Made by a program: the position numbers and the translations under genes. A model generated the notes under the pieces. That model did no database searches, was not told the origin of the DNA, and saw nothing but the letters and a program-made list of their open reading frames with translations. 64,000 nucleotides of DNA, taken from positions 1 through 64,000 of the forward strand of contig NZ_JALKBA010000004.1 of NCBI RefSeq assembly GCF_023015805.1, in the 5' to 3' direction. Numbering within the stretch: the first letter of the stretch is position 1; the number at the start of each line of letters is the position of its first letter. Of the stretch, positions 1-9,039 are shown in pieces. The stretch comes from Cellulophaga sp. F20128 (GTDB lineage: Bacteria > Bacteroidota > Bacteroidia > Flavobacteriales > Flavobacteriaceae).

Positions 1-567
1 TTTGTCTAAACGCTTTATGATTTTGGGATAATGTCAGTTCGAGTGATTTTGAGGTACGAAAAATTGTATCGAGAACTTTTGAAATCTAAATGCTTTATAA
101 TGGTTGACTGTTGTTGGTTGAAGGTTGATGGTTTTTAGGCAATGTCAGTTCGAGTGCTATTGAAGAATGAAATAGTGTATCGAGAACAATAATAACCTTA
201 AAGCTTCTCGATACTAATTATTTCTCCGCTAGCGCTATAAAATAATTCACTCGAAGTGACATGATGCCTAAGAAATACGCTGTACCTAGTTGTCCTCCGA
301 ACATTCGGGGCGAGTGCTATCAAAGTATGAGATAGTGTATACAGAACAATGTAAGTGCTAATGCTTCTCGATGGCCCTATTTTAGGCCTTCGACTCCGCT
401 TAGGCCTCGATTGTTCTGAATTAGTTTTTCACTTTCAACTTTAGACTATACAGTTTAAAAGAACAAATCAGAATCTTAAGATTAGTCTTTTCCTACTTCT
501 AATTATCCTTGCAAGAAACGTTCCCAATACTTCAAGTTAGCAACAAACTATTGCCTTAAAAAGCGCC
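1..567. repeat. Non-coding stretch with diverged palindromic repeats
   Basis: There is no convincing gene here. A motif of the form gtcagTTCGAGTG..., followed 25-30 bases later by gtATCGAGAAC, occurs at about 32-78 and 144-188, with a more degenerate copy at about 309-345. The middle copy folds on itself: 144-156 pairs with 248-260 (GTCAGTTCGAGTG against the complement of CACTCGAAGTGAC, one mismatch), and 177-186 pairs perfectly with 205-214. This looks like a family of dispersed palindromic intergenic elements. No transposase is nearby. The last 140 bases before the phnA-like gene show nothing clear. Confidence 0.6.
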
Positions 568-1146
568 TTATATTTTCTTTACGTATTTTGTGATGATAAC
601 AATCTGCTGCCCATCTACCTTACCTTCTATATATTCCGCATTTTCATGGTCTAAGGATACCCTGCGAACCGCTGTTCCTCTTTTAGCAATCATACTAGAC
701 CCTTTTACCGGGAGATCTTTGATTAGAACTACACTATCTCCAGCGTTCAGTATTACGCCATTACTGTCTCTGTGGATGATTTTATCTTCAGGATCTTCTC
801 CTTCGCCAGTAGCTTGTGCCCAAGCAAGGGTGTCTTCGTCCAAATACATCATATCTAGTAAATCTTGCGGCCAGCCTTCTTTTCGTAATCTACTTAGCAT
901 ACGCCATGCAATTACCTGCACAGCAGCTTGCTCACTCCACATACTGTCATTTAAACAACGCCAATGATTGACTTCTGTTTGTTCCCCATCCTCAATTTGA
1001 GTTATACATGTATTACATGCTAGTACACTTTCTTTTAATTCATCATCTTTTGATGGTTGAACCACGTAAACTGATAAGTTTTCTTCGTTGGAGCAAAGTT
1101 CACATTTGTTTTCACTTCGTTTACGTAATTCTCTTTCAATGCTCAT
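568..1146 (-). CDS. phnA: PhnA/YjdM-like zinc-ribbon protein
   Basis: This is a 192-residue cytoplasmic protein of the PhnA (YjdM) family. The N-terminus carries two CxxC pairs (C15/C18 and C44/C47), as expected for a zinc ribbon. The C-terminal 70 residues form the basic beta-rich PhnA domain, starting near the D-S-N-G-V-I-L motif and ending in KYVKKI. Family members were named from the alkylphosphonate operon, but they are not needed for C-P lyase and their biochemical role is unsettled. No phosphonate genes lie nearby, so no role in phosphonate use is implied. The protein is longer than E. coli PhnA (about 110 residues) because of a central insert of roughly 70 residues, which is common in Bacteroidota homologues. 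It stands alone, reading into the 1-567 spacer. Confidence 0.85.
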   Translation of the reverse strand: MSIERELRKRSENKCELCSNEENLSVYVVQPSKDDELKESVLACNTCITQIEDGEQTEVNHWRCLNDSMWSEQAAVQVIAWRMLSRLRKEGWPQDLLDMMYLDEDTLAWAQATGEGEDPEDKIIHRDSNGVILNAGDSVVLIKDLPVKGSSMIAKRGTAVRRVSLDHENAEYIEGKVDGQQIVIITKYVKKI

Positions 1147-1310
1147 AGCGTTTTTATATTTTATTAGAATTCAAAAATACACATAATGTTTGTGGTAGAC
1201 CAACTGTGTTTTAAAGTTATTTTTTAACTTAGCTGACAGCTATAATTTAAATAGGGATAACTATTTTTTATCCTTAAATTCGCAGTACAAACCAAACCGA
1301 TAGATTACCC

Positions 1311-1952
1311 TTGAAAGATACCTTAAAACATCGCGGTAAACGAAATCTTTTAGCAGAAACCTTAGTAAACAAAGGCATTACAGATACATCTGTATTAGAG
1401 GCAATTAAAAAAGTACCGAGACATTTGTTTCTTGATAGTAGTTTTGAGGACCACGCCTATCAAGACAAAGCATTTCCTATTGGAGCAGAGCAAACTATTT
1501 CACAGCCGTACACTGTTGCTTTTCAATCACAATTGTTAGAGATTAAACCAAATGCTGTCATTCTAGAAATAGGAACAGGTAGTGGATATCAAACGGCAGT
1601 TTTATTACAATTAGGAGCCAGGGTTTTTACCATAGAACGCCAATCTGAACTTTTTAAAAAGAATAAATTGTTTTTTCCAAAAATGGGAATTCGACCTAAA
1701 AAGGCGATTCTGGGTGATGGTTACAAAGGATACCCGGAAGAGGCTCCTTATGATGGTATTATAGTTACTGCAGGTGCACCCATTGTGCCTAAGCCTTTAT
1801 TAGCGCAGTTAAAAATAGGAGGTAGGTTGGTGATTCCAGTAGGGGTTGCTGATCAAATTATGACTCTTTTTATTCGCAAGTCTGAGAAAGAATTTGAAAA
1901 ACAAGAATTTGGTTCCTTTAAATTTGTACCCTTGTTAGAGAATAAAAACTAA
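1311..1952 (+). CDS. pcm: Protein-L-isoaspartate O-methyltransferase
   Basis: The 213-residue enzyme methylates L-isoaspartyl residues in damaged proteins using S-adenosylmethionine, starting their repair. Diagnostic stretches are QTISQPYTVA at 61-70 and the SAM-binding loop EIGTGSGYQ at 86-94, followed by an acidic/arginine stretch (IER) ending the second strand. Length fits the family (about 210). The start is TTG at 1311; no in-frame ATG precedes the conserved region. Its stop codon abuts the end of smpB on the opposite strand with no spacer, so the two transcripts must converge or overlap. Confidence 0.93.
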   Translation: MKDTLKHRGKRNLLAETLVNKGITDTSVLEAIKKVPRHLFLDSSFEDHAYQDKAFPIGAEQTISQPYTVAFQSQLLEIKPNAVILEIGTGSGYQTAVLLQLGARVFTIERQSELFKKNKLFFPKMGIRPKKAILGDGYKGYPEEAPYDGIIVTAGAPIVPKPLLAQLKIGGRLVIPVGVADQIMTLFIRKSEKEFEKQEFGSFKFVPLLENKN

Positions 1953-2426
1953 TTAGTTATTAAAACTTTTTTTAATTCTATCTAAGTCTCTTTTGTTATC
2001 CCTATCCTTAATAGAGTCTCTTTTGTCAAATAATTTTTTACCTCTAGCTAAGGCAATATTTATTTTTGCCAGTCCCCTTTCATTTAAAAAAAGGTTTAAT
2101 GGGACAATAGTTAAGCCAGAATTCTTGACTTCTTTTTCTAGCTTTTTAAGCTCACCTTTGTTGAGTAGTAATTTACGCTCTGCCTTTGGTAAATGATTGT
2201 AGTGAGACCCGTGAGAATATTCATCAATTTGCATATTAATTATAAAAAGTTCGCCTTTATAATTAAACTCACAAAAGCTTTCCGTAATTGAAGCCTTACT
2301 TTCCCGAATAGATTTTATTTCTGTGCCAGACAATACCAAACCGGCTGTATAGGTATCTATAAGTTCATATTCAAACCGTGCTCTTTTGTTTTTAATATTG
2401 ATTTTCTTCTGCATCATAGGCTGCAA
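1953..2426 (-). CDS. smpB: SsrA-binding protein SmpB
   Basis: SmpB binds tmRNA and delivers it to stalled ribosomes for trans-translation. The beta-barrel core is recognisable from the lysine-rich N-terminus ([16 protein letters not shown]), the conserved SGTEIKSIR segment, and the basic tail rich in K, R and D ([14 protein letters not shown]...), which becomes helical in the ribosome. At 157 residues it is a normal length. Translation may begin at the second or third ATG (2417 or 2414) rather than 2426, since family members usually start just before QKKINI. No tmRNA gene is present in this window. The gene converges on pcm with zero spacing. Confidence 0.95.
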   Translation of the reverse strand: MQPMMQKKINIKNKRARFEYELIDTYTAGLVLSGTEIKSIRESKASITESFCEFNYKGELFIINMQIDEYSHGSHYNHLPKAERKLLLNKGELKKLEKEVKNSGLTIVPLNLFLNERGLAKINIALARGKKLFDKRDSIKDRDNKRDLDRIKKSFNN

Positions 2427-2501
2427 AAATAGAATATTTTATTGCAACTTTGTAATGTTTTGAATAGCAATACAACTAATACACAAACAACGTAAAACTA
2501 T

Positions 2502-3233
2502 ATGAAGAATTTAGTGTTAGTATTACTCATAACAATGGTTTCTTGTAAGAATTCAAAGAAGGAAACTATTACAGCCCAAGCTATCATAAATAGCTCTATA
2601 AAAGCAGCTGGGGGAACACTTTATGAGACGAAAAATGTAGCCTTTGGTTTTAGAGGTTTAATGTATCAATTAGAACCAAATGAAGGGAAAAAAGTGATGA
2701 GAAGAACCACTGTAAATGATTCGTTGGTTATAGAAGATGTTGTTTCTCAGGATTTTAAACGCTACATAAATAAAACGAATGTTGTTGTCCCAGATTCTAT
2801 GGCGATAAAATATACCAATTCTATTAATTCGGTTTTCTATTTTGCACTCTTACCCTATGGTCTAAATGATGCTGCCGTTAAAAAAGAATATCTAGGAGAA
2901 GTTAGTATCAAAGGTAAGGAGTACTATAAGGTAAAGGTTACCTTTTACGAAGAAAATGGGGGAGAAGATTTTGAAGATGTCTATGTGTACTGGTTTAATA
3001 AAAACACGTATTTACCCGACTATTTAGCCTATAAATTCTATACAGATGGGGGGGGTATGCGTTTTAGAGCCGCCTATAATGAACGATATGTAAGTGGAGT
3101 GCGATTTGTAGATTATGAAAACTATACACCTAAAAGCAATGAGGTTTCTGTGATGCAATTAGATAGTTTGTACCATACAAATCAGTTGCAGTTACTTTCT
3201 AAAATTGAATTGAATACTATTAATCTGTACTAA
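2502..3233 (+). CDS. Lipoprotein of unknown function (DUF6503-like)
   Basis: The 243-residue product has a short signal peptide and a Cys lipobox at about residue 15 (TMVSC), so it should be an outer-membrane or periplasmic lipoprotein. The mature part resembles the Bacteroidota family I know as DUF6503: an N-terminal helix with A-I-I-N-S-S-I-K-A-A-G-G, then a long series of beta strands resembling LolA/LppX-type lipoprotein-binding folds, with F-x-N-K-N-T-Y-L-P-D-Y in the middle. The family assignment is from memory and uncertain; no biochemical function is known to me. The 3' end overlaps the convergent histidine-phosphatase gene by 14 bases. Confidence 0.65.
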   Translation: MKNLVLVLLITMVSCKNSKKETITAQAIINSSIKAAGGTLYETKNVAFGFRGLMYQLEPNEGKKVMRRTTVNDSLVIEDVVSQDFKRYINKTNVVVPDSMAIKYTNSINSVFYFALLPYGLNDAAVKKEYLGEVSIKGKEYYKVKVTFYEENGGEDFEDVYVYWFNKNTYLPDYLAYKFYTDGGGMRFRAAYNERYVSGVRFVDYENYTPKSNEVSVMQLDSLYHTNQLQLLSKIELNTINLY

Positions 3234-3768
3234 TATCTATATTTAATACTGTAGAGGTTGCTGTATTCCCAATAATAGTAACGGTATATAAGCTACCATT
3301 ATCACTTTCATCCATTTGAGAATACTTCTTTTCTCCTAAAACTAGATTTACAAAATCTGGGGTCGTGTTGCTATGACCAACTATTAGCACTTTTTTACCA
3401 AGATTTTCTGTTAAGAAATCCAAGGCATTAATATTTCTTGGGTCGTAATATTGAACCTTAATAGCCTTTTGAACAGAGGTAGGGGCAGCTGTCATTTTGG
3501 TGCGCTCATAGTCTGTAGAATAAATAGCATCTAAGGCAATGGGTTCAAATACTTTTGCCCAAAAAATAGACCTTCCTAAACCTTCTTGGTTTAATTCTGG
3601 ATCTGGATTTTTAGTGTCAGATTTGTCCTTTTCTGCATGTCTTATAAAATAGAATGTAGATACTGTTTCATTTCCCAGAGCTGGGTTAGAATCTTCAGTT
3701 TTGTCGTTTTTACATCCCATTAGGGCTGTAAATAGAACTACAAGAAAAATTGATTTTAAAAAATTCAT
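3220..3768 (-). CDS. Histidine-phosphatase-family lipoprotein
   Basis: The 182-residue protein belongs to the phosphoglycerate-mutase/SixA superfamily. The catalytic RHA is at residues 43-45 in FIRHAEKDKSD, and the second histidine lies in VGHSNTTPDF near residue 132. The N-terminus is a lipoprotein signal (lipobox LMGC, Cys 19), so it acts outside the cytoplasm, unlike SixA. The substrate cannot be read from sequence; secreted relatives include general acid phosphatases. Its end overlaps the convergent lipoprotein gene, and the next gene on its strand is a TetR regulator 65 bases upstream. Confidence 0.82.
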   Translation of the reverse strand: MNFLKSIFLVVLFTALMGCKNDKTEDSNPALGNETVSTFYFIRHAEKDKSDTKNPDPELNQEGLGRSIFWAKVFEPIALDAIYSTDYERTKMTAAPTSVQKAIKVQYYDPRNINALDFLTENLGKKVLIVGHSNTTPDFVNLVLGEKKYSQMDESDNGSLYTVTIIGNTATSTVLNIDISTD

Positions 3769-3833
3769 TGTATGTTTATTTTAGGCTATTATTAATAACT
3801 CACTTTCTACAAAAATAGTACGGCTTACTTACG

Positions 3834-4430
3834 TTATTTTTTAACTTCTTTATCTATTAAGTGATTTATGTAAGCTACCGTATTTAATAAATATTTTCTA
3901 TCCTGCGTTATTGTTGCCATAGCAACAGAACCTTGGAGCATAGTGTATAATTGTTTTGCAAATTGTAGCGGACTTATCGGAATTTTAAGTTCATTGTTGT
4001 TCACGCCTTTTTCTAATACATCTGCAATTTTACCCTCAATAGTACGTACCATTTCTTTAGAAGCGCTAGAGAGAATTTTGTTGTTGTATTCAGCATCTAC
4101 ACCAACATTAATAATGGGGCAACCGCCCATTTCTGCTGTAAAAAGTGCATAATTTTTATAGAAATTGGTTAAACTATAAATTTTATCCAATGAATTTCCT
4201 TCAATAGTGAGTTGTTCGTCAATTTTAGCTAGTAATTTATTCGTATTATATTCAAAGGAGGCTAATGCAATATCTTCTTTGTTTTTAAAATTACCGTATA
4301 ATGCACCCTTGGTTAGTCCTGTAGCTTTGGTGATATCACTCATACTAGTCCCAACATAGCCTTGTTTGCTAAAAATAGGCGCAGAAGTTTTAATAATGTA
4401 TTCTTTGGTTTTTTCTGCCTTTGTGGACAT
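3834..4430 (-). CDS. TetR/AcrR-family transcriptional regulator
   Basis: The 198-residue protein has an N-terminal TetR helix-turn-helix (about residues 8-55) with the typical G-Y-x-G-T-S-M-S-D-I, T-K-G-A-L-Y and NFKNKEDI segments. The C-terminal helical ligand domain resembles the TetR_C group seen next to redox or efflux genes (G-G-C-P-I-I-N-V). It probably represses genes in response to a small ligand. No divergent target gene is obvious, since clpB upstream is on the same strand and is separated by a terminator. The histidine phosphatase downstream may be co-transcribed (65-base gap). Confidence 0.85.
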   Translation of the reverse strand: MSTKAEKTKEYIIKTSAPIFSKQGYVGTSMSDITKATGLTKGALYGNFKNKEDIALASFEYNTNKLLAKIDEQLTIEGNSLDKIYSLTNFYKNYALFTAEMGGCPIINVGVDAEYNNKILSSASKEMVRTIEGKIADVLEKGVNNNELKIPISPLQFAKQLYTMLQGSVAMATITQDRKYLLNTVAYINHLIDKEVKK

Positions 4431-4482
4431 ATGCTTGGTTATTGGTTTACGAAGATATTAAATATAGAAAAAAGTTTACTAA

Positions 4483-4509
4483 AAAAAGCCCCCATTACGG
4501 AGGCTTTTT
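4483..4509 (-). terminator. Terminator after clpB
   Basis: On the minus strand, AAAAAGCCTCC pairs with GGGGGCTTTTT around a GTAAT loop (one G-T wobble), ending in a T run. It lies 21 bases past the clpB stop and before the TetR gene. Confidence 0.8.
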
Positions 4510-4530
4510 ATACAAAATTGTTAATTAGTA

Positions 4531-7119
4531 TTAATTATCGTTTCTAAACACTAATTTATCATCAAAACTGTCTAGTAAAATAATACTATCTGTTTTAATT
4601 CTTCCAGATAATATTTCTTTAGACAAATTGTTTAGGACCTCTTTTTGAATTACCCTTTTTACTGGTCGCGCACCGTATTGCGGATCATATCCTTTTTTAG
4701 CTAAAAAGGCAATGGCTTCATCGGTGGCATCTAAGGTAATTTGCTGATTGGCGACTAATTTTTTTAATCCATCCAATTGCAATCCAACTATTTTAACAAT
4801 GTCTGCCTTAGATAAAGGTGTAAACATTAGAATGTCATCAATTCTATTTAAGAATTCTGGTCTAATGCTTGCACGTAAAAGTTCTAGCACCTCTGTTTTA
4901 GCAGCTTCTGTTGCTGTATTGGCATCTTTCAGCGTTTCAAATTTTTCTTGAATTATGCTACTTCCCATATTACTCGTCATAATAATGATGGTGTTTTTAA
5001 AATCAGCAACACGACCTTTATTGTCGGTTAATCTTCCTTCATCCAATACTTGTAATAAAATATTGAAAGTGTCTGGGTGCGCTTTTTCAATTTCATCGAG
5101 TAAGATCACGGAATAGGGCCTTCTTCTAACCGCTTCAGTTAACTGTCCTCCTTCATCATAGCCTACATATCCTGGAGGTGCTCCTATTAGTCGGCTTACA
5201 GAATGACGCTCTTGGTACTCACTCATATCAATTCGTGTGAGGGCGTTTTCATCGTCAAATAAATAGGAGGCCAGAGTTTTTGCGAGTTCCGTTTTACCAA
5301 CACCAGTGGTGCCTAAAAACAGGAACGAGCCAACAGGTCTCTTTGTGTCTTGCAAACCAGACCTACTTCTTCTAATAGCATCCGAAACCGCTTGTATGGC
5401 TTCATCTTGCCCTACAACACGTTTGTGTAAAACGGCTTCTAAGTCTAGTAGCTTTTCGCGTTCGCTTTGTAACATTTTTGTTACTGGAATCCCGGTCCAT
5501 TTCGCAACAACATCTGCAATGTCTTCATAGGTCACTTCTTCTTGAATTAAAGTGCCATCATTTTGTTGGGCTGCAAGTGTGTTTTGTAGTTCTTCTAATT
5601 GCTCTTGGGCTTCCTTAATTTTTCCATAACGCAATTCGGCCACTGTTCCATAATCACCATTGCGCTCTGCACGTTCTGCTTCTACCTTATAATGTTCAAT
5701 ATCTTGTTTTAGTTGTTGTATATTATCTACAACCGATTTTTCACTTTCCCATTGGGCGAAAATTTCATTGCGCTCTTCCTTAATGTTTGCTAGGTCTATA
5801 TTTAAAATTTTTAGCTTGTCTTTGTCGTTCTCTCTTTTGATCGCTTCAATTTCAATTTCTAACTGCATAACTTTGCGGTCTAAAACGTCTAATTCTTCTG
5901 GCTTAGAGTTTATTTCCATCCGTAGTTTGGCTGCAGCTTCATCCATTAAATCAATGGCTTTATCTGGTAAAAAACGGTTGGTAATATAACGCTGCGATAA
6001 TTCAACTGCACCAATAACCGCTTCATCTTTAATACGTACTTTATGGTGAGCTTCGTATTTTTCTTTAATACCACGTAGTATAGAAATTGAATTTTCTGTA
6101 CTTGGCTCTGCCACTATTATTTTTTGAAATCTACGCTCCAAAGCTTTGTCTTTCTCAAAGTATTTTTGATATTCATCTAGCGTGGTTGCTCCAATGGCTC
6201 GCAGTTCACCACGTGCCAATGCAGGTTTTAAAATATTGGCAGCATCCATTGCGCCTTCACCACCTCCAGCTCCTACTAGGGTGTGGATTTCATCAATAAA
6301 CAGTATTATATCTCCATCAGAAGAAGTAACTTCTTTTATGACGGATTTTAATCGCTCTTCAAATTCTCCTTTGTATTTTGCACCGGCAATAAGAGCACCC
6401 ATATCTAAAGAATAGATAATTTTTCCTTTCAGGTTCTCTGGAATATCACCCTGAATGATACGATGTGCAATTCCTTCGGCAATGGCTGTTTTACCAACGC
6501 CAGGCTCACCAACCAACATAGGGTTGTTTTTTGTTCTACGCGATAAAATTTGTAAAACCCTACGGATTTCTTCATCACGCCCAATAACAGGATCTAATTT
6601 TCCTTCATCGGCCAGTTTATTTAGATTTCTTGCATATTTTTCTAAGGAATTGTAATTGTCTTCCGCACTTTGTGAGGTTACATTAGCGCCATTTCTCAAT
6701 TCAATAATAGCAGCTGTAAGGTCTTTTTCTGTTACCCCCTGATCTTTTAGAATTTGAGAGATTTTACTTTTAGACTTAAAAATGGCTAAGAATAAATGTT
6801 CAATAGAAACATATTCATCTTTCATTTTCTTAGCAACAAGAATAGCCTCATTCACGGTTTTACCTGCTTCACGAGACATCATGATATCTCCTCCAGATAC
6901 TTTAGGGAGACTGCTTAATTCTTTGTCTACAATTTGGTTGAGTAGTGCTATGTTGACATTAAGTTTCTTTAATATAAAAGGAACTACATTCTCATCAATT
7001 TCAGTAATTGCCTTGTAAATGTGTTCATTTTCTATTTGTTGATGCCCAAGTTCTTGAGCTAGTAATTGTGCACGCTGCAGAATTTCCTGAGATTTTATGG
7101 TGAAATTATTTATGTTCAT
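4531..7119 (-). CDS. clpB: ATP-dependent chaperone ClpB
   Basis: ClpB is the Hsp100 disaggregase that works with DnaK to pull proteins out of aggregates. The 862 residues show the full plan: an N-terminal Clp_N domain (1-145), first AAA+ module with Walker A GEPGVGKT at 204-211, the long middle coiled-coil (about 400-530, rich in E and K heptads), and a second AAA+ module with Walker A GTTGVGKT near 603-610, the pore stretch [10 protein letters not shown], and the C-terminal D2-small domain ([11 protein letters not shown]). Length matches the family. The start at ATG 7119 leaves about 34 bases from a predicted transcription start; a perfect 15-base inverted repeat and a -24/-12-like element lie just upstream and resemble those before dnaK. 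Confidence 0.97.
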   Translation of the reverse strand: MNINNFTIKSQEILQRAQLLAQELGHQQIENEHIYKAITEIDENVVPFILKKLNVNIALLNQIVDKELSSLPKVSGGDIMMSREAGKTVNEAILVAKKMKDEYVSIEHLFLAIFKSKSKISQILKDQGVTEKDLTAAIIELRNGANVTSQSAEDNYNSLEKYARNLNKLADEGKLDPVIGRDEEIRRVLQILSRRTKNNPMLVGEPGVGKTAIAEGIAHRIIQGDIPENLKGKIIYSLDMGALIAGAKYKGEFEERLKSVIKEVTSSDGDIILFIDEIHTLVGAGGGEGAMDAANILKPALARGELRAIGATTLDEYQKYFEKDKALERRFQKIIVAEPSTENSISILRGIKEKYEAHHKVRIKDEAVIGAVELSQRYITNRFLPDKAIDLMDEAAAKLRMEINSKPEELDVLDRKVMQLEIEIEAIKRENDKDKLKILNIDLANIKEERNEIFAQWESEKSVVDNIQQLKQDIEHYKVEAERAERNGDYGTVAELRYGKIKEAQEQLEELQNTLAAQQNDGTLIQEEVTYEDIADVVAKWTGIPVTKMLQSEREKLLDLEAVLHKRVVGQDEAIQAVSDAIRRSRSGLQDTKRPVGSFLFLGTTGVGKTELAKTLASYLFDDENALTRIDMSEYQERHSVSRLIGAPPGYVGYDEGGQLTEAVRRRPYSVILLDEIEKAHPDTFNILLQVLDEGRLTDNKGRVADFKNTIIIMTSNMGSSIIQEKFETLKDANTATEAAKTEVLELLRASIRPEFLNRIDDILMFTPLSKADIVKIVGLQLDGLKKLVANQQITLDATDEAIAFLAKKGYDPQYGARPVKRVIQKEVLNNLSKEILSGRIKTDSIILLDSFDDKLVFRNDN

Positions 7120-7164
7120 ATGTCGTATATATTTTTAGGTATTGTTACTTTTACAAGCTTAAAG

Positions 7165-7205
7165 TCAACAACCTTACCAAATGGGTTTAACAGACATTTT
7201 GTCTG
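7165..7205 (-). promoter_or_regulatory. clpB upstream inverted repeat and -24/-12-like promoter
   Basis: CAGACA-TTT-TGTCTG at 7191-7205 is a perfect inverted repeat. Ten bases further towards clpB, on the minus strand, is TTGGTA-N6-TTGA (7180 down to 7165), with GG and GA 12 bases apart as in sigma-54 promoters (GG at -24, GC at -12). The GC is not conserved, so sigma-54 use is inference. The same arrangement occurs before dnaK at 42119-42159. Confidence 0.4.
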
Positions 7206-7284
7206 CTAAATAAGTTATAAGTAAGACAATTAGTCAGTTGTAAGGTAGGGTAATTAAATCGACTTAACTACAAAATTAAAGAGA

Positions 7285-7680
7285 ATGGGGATATTTACGA
7301 GTTTATTTGGAGGAAATAAAGAGGGGAATGCTAAGGAAGAAAATGAATTGCCTTGGATTGCACTTACCGATGTAGCGCAACTGAACGAGATCGCGGAAAA
7401 ATCGCAAACAAAAACTCAAATTATTTTTAAGCATTCAACATCTTGCGGTATCAGCAGAATGGTGTTAAAAATGTTTAAGGGTAGCTATAGCTTGACTAAG
7501 GAGCAGGTTGATCTATATTATTTGGATTTATTGCAATACCGAAATGTTTCCAATGAAACGGGATACAAATTTCAAGTTATGCACCAATCACCTCAATTGT
7601 TAGTCATTAAGAATGGAATTGCAGTAGGACACCAATCACATGGCGCTATTAATGAACTTAATTTAGAACAATACATCTAA
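7285..7680 (+). CDS. ytxJ: Bacillithiol-system protein YtxJ
   Basis: The 131-residue thioredoxin-like protein matches the YtxJ family, thought to be a monothiol redox protein in bacillithiol-using organisms. A single active-site Cys (C54) sits in FKHSTSCGISRMV, followed by the cis-Pro segment HQSPQLLVI and G-x-x-x-G-Q-x-S-H-G near the C-terminus. No second cysteine is present at the CxxC position, consistent with bacilliredoxin-like chemistry. It implies, but does not prove, that the organism makes bacillithiol. It is divergent from clpB across 165 bases, so it may share stress control with it, and is followed by a strong terminator. Confidence 0.85.
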   Translation: MGIFTSLFGGNKEGNAKEENELPWIALTDVAQLNEIAEKSQTKTQIIFKHSTSCGISRMVLKMFKGSYSLTKEQVDLYYLDLLQYRNVSNETGYKFQVMHQSPQLLVIKNGIAVGHQSHGAINELNLEQYI

Positions 7681-7682
7681 AG

Positions 7683-7706
7683 AAAACGCCCCAATTGGGG
7701 CGTTTT
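7683..7706. terminator. Bidirectional terminator between ytxJ and the 391-residue lipoprotein gene
   Basis: AAAACGCCCCAA/TTGGGGCGTTTT is a perfect palindrome between two converging genes, with A and T runs on each side serving both directions. Confidence 0.85.
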
Positions 7707-7713
7707 TAGTTTG

Positions 7714-8889
7714 TTATCTTGTAATTATATTTTTTAGTTTTGCCTTTAAATCTTCTCCAGCGTCATAAACCATTTGTTCGTCACTAGGAAAGGGCACTGC
7801 CCTTAACTGTACCATTGATAAAAACTCAGTGGTTAATGCTCTTTTATCGCCTTGGTAATTAGCATAGTTATGCTCAAAAACAAACTGACTTGATAATGGA
7901 TACGAATTCATTGGTTGCTGTGTGCTTAAATTAATAAGATTAACATTACCAGCAACTTGTACAGATTTGGTTTGTGTAAATTGATAAAAATTACATTTAA
8001 CAGTTTTAAATTTATCTGTTTTAACCTTATTTCCTTCTGCGTCAAGAACAGTATTCCCATCATCATCCAAGACATAGGTAAAACCATCTTTAATTTGTTT
8101 TTCTTTTATGAGTTGTTTTTCACGTATTTGTTCTGGGGAAATGTTTATTTCCGTGAAATCTACCAATAACTCATAGTCATATATAATGGAGTTCGTTGGT
8201 TTTGTATGATAAACCGTCCATATATTATTAAGACCGTATGTGTTGAAATTTAATAATTCTTCTTCTAAGCGTACTGGAATAATTTTATCAGAATTATTAA
8301 CCAAGCCCACTTTTACATAGGAAATACCTTTAGCGTGAGCTTCTTCAATTTTTATTCTACTATCCTTATAGTTTGGACTGATCTCGCTTAAATAAGCAAA
8401 ATCATCGTAAGCTTTTACATAGTCAGACTTATCAATGGCATTTACCAATAAATTTGAAGCATTGTTATATAAATATTCGGCCAATACTGTTTTTGACGCT
8501 AAAATCTTATCATCGTAATTTTTAACGGAAAATTTTGCATTCCTATTTTCATCTTCAATTCTCAATGGTAACAAAGGTTTAATCTGTTCTTGAATATTTT
8601 TAATGCTGTTGTAGGCATTATAAATGTTTTCCAAGTTAGCAGGGTTCCCTTCTTTCTTTAAAAAGGCAATATCATTTAATGTTCTATCTGTGTATTTTGC
8701 AAAAGCATCTTCTAACAATACAATATATGGCTGATTGCTCTTTTTGGATTTATTGGCTGCAATGTTTTTTACAGACGTTTGAATTACAGAAATATAATTT
8801 CCTGAATTTATAGCTTCCTGTGTTTTTTTAACCCCTCCGCAGGAAATTAAAAAAATAGTTACTGTGGTTAATAGTAGAATTTTTTTCAT
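7714..8889 (-). CDS. Lipoprotein of unknown function
   Basis: I do not recognise this 391-residue protein. It starts with a clear lipoprotein signal peptide ending in the lipobox LISC (Cys 17). The first half is mostly helical, with a repeat-like pattern (Y-I-S-V-I-Q-T..., A-Y-D-D-F-A-Y-L) reminiscent of TPR or SEL repeats; the second half is beta-rich with F-K-T-V-K-C-N-F-Y-Q-F. It is probably anchored in the outer membrane facing the periplasm. It is a stand-alone gene, 150 bases upstream of the end of the T9SS-B protein gene on the same strand. Confidence 0.6.
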   Translation of the reverse strand: MKKILLLTTVTIFLISCGGVKKTQEAINSGNYISVIQTSVKNIAANKSKKSNQPYIVLLEDAFAKYTDRTLNDIAFLKKEGNPANLENIYNAYNSIKNIQEQIKPLLPLRIEDENRNAKFSVKNYDDKILASKTVLAEYLYNNASNLLVNAIDKSDYVKAYDDFAYLSEISPNYKDSRIKIEEAHAKGISYVKVGLVNNSDKIIPVRLEEELLNFNTYGLNNIWTVYHTKPTNSIIYDYELLVDFTEINISPEQIREKQLIKEKQIKDGFTYVLDDDGNTVLDAEGNKVKTDKFKTVKCNFYQFTQTKSVQVAGNVNLINLSTQQPMNSYPLSSQFVFEHNYANYQGDKRALTTEFLSMVQLRAVPFPSDEQMVYDAGEDLKAKLKNIITR

Positions 8890-9039
8890 AACGTTTAGTT
8901 TTAATTATTCTTGTATGTTTTCAATAGTCGTGCCAACATACAAGATAGCAAACGTCATAAGCGGCTCGGTAGTATATTTTAGTAAGGTTTTTGTTTGAAT
9001 TATTTTTAACAAATAGTACTAGGTACCTTGAGAATAGTC

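Noticed and set aside
590-967. Plus-strand frame over the phnA-like gene
   Set aside because: It is a shadow frame; the minus strand matches PhnA with paired CxxC motifs.
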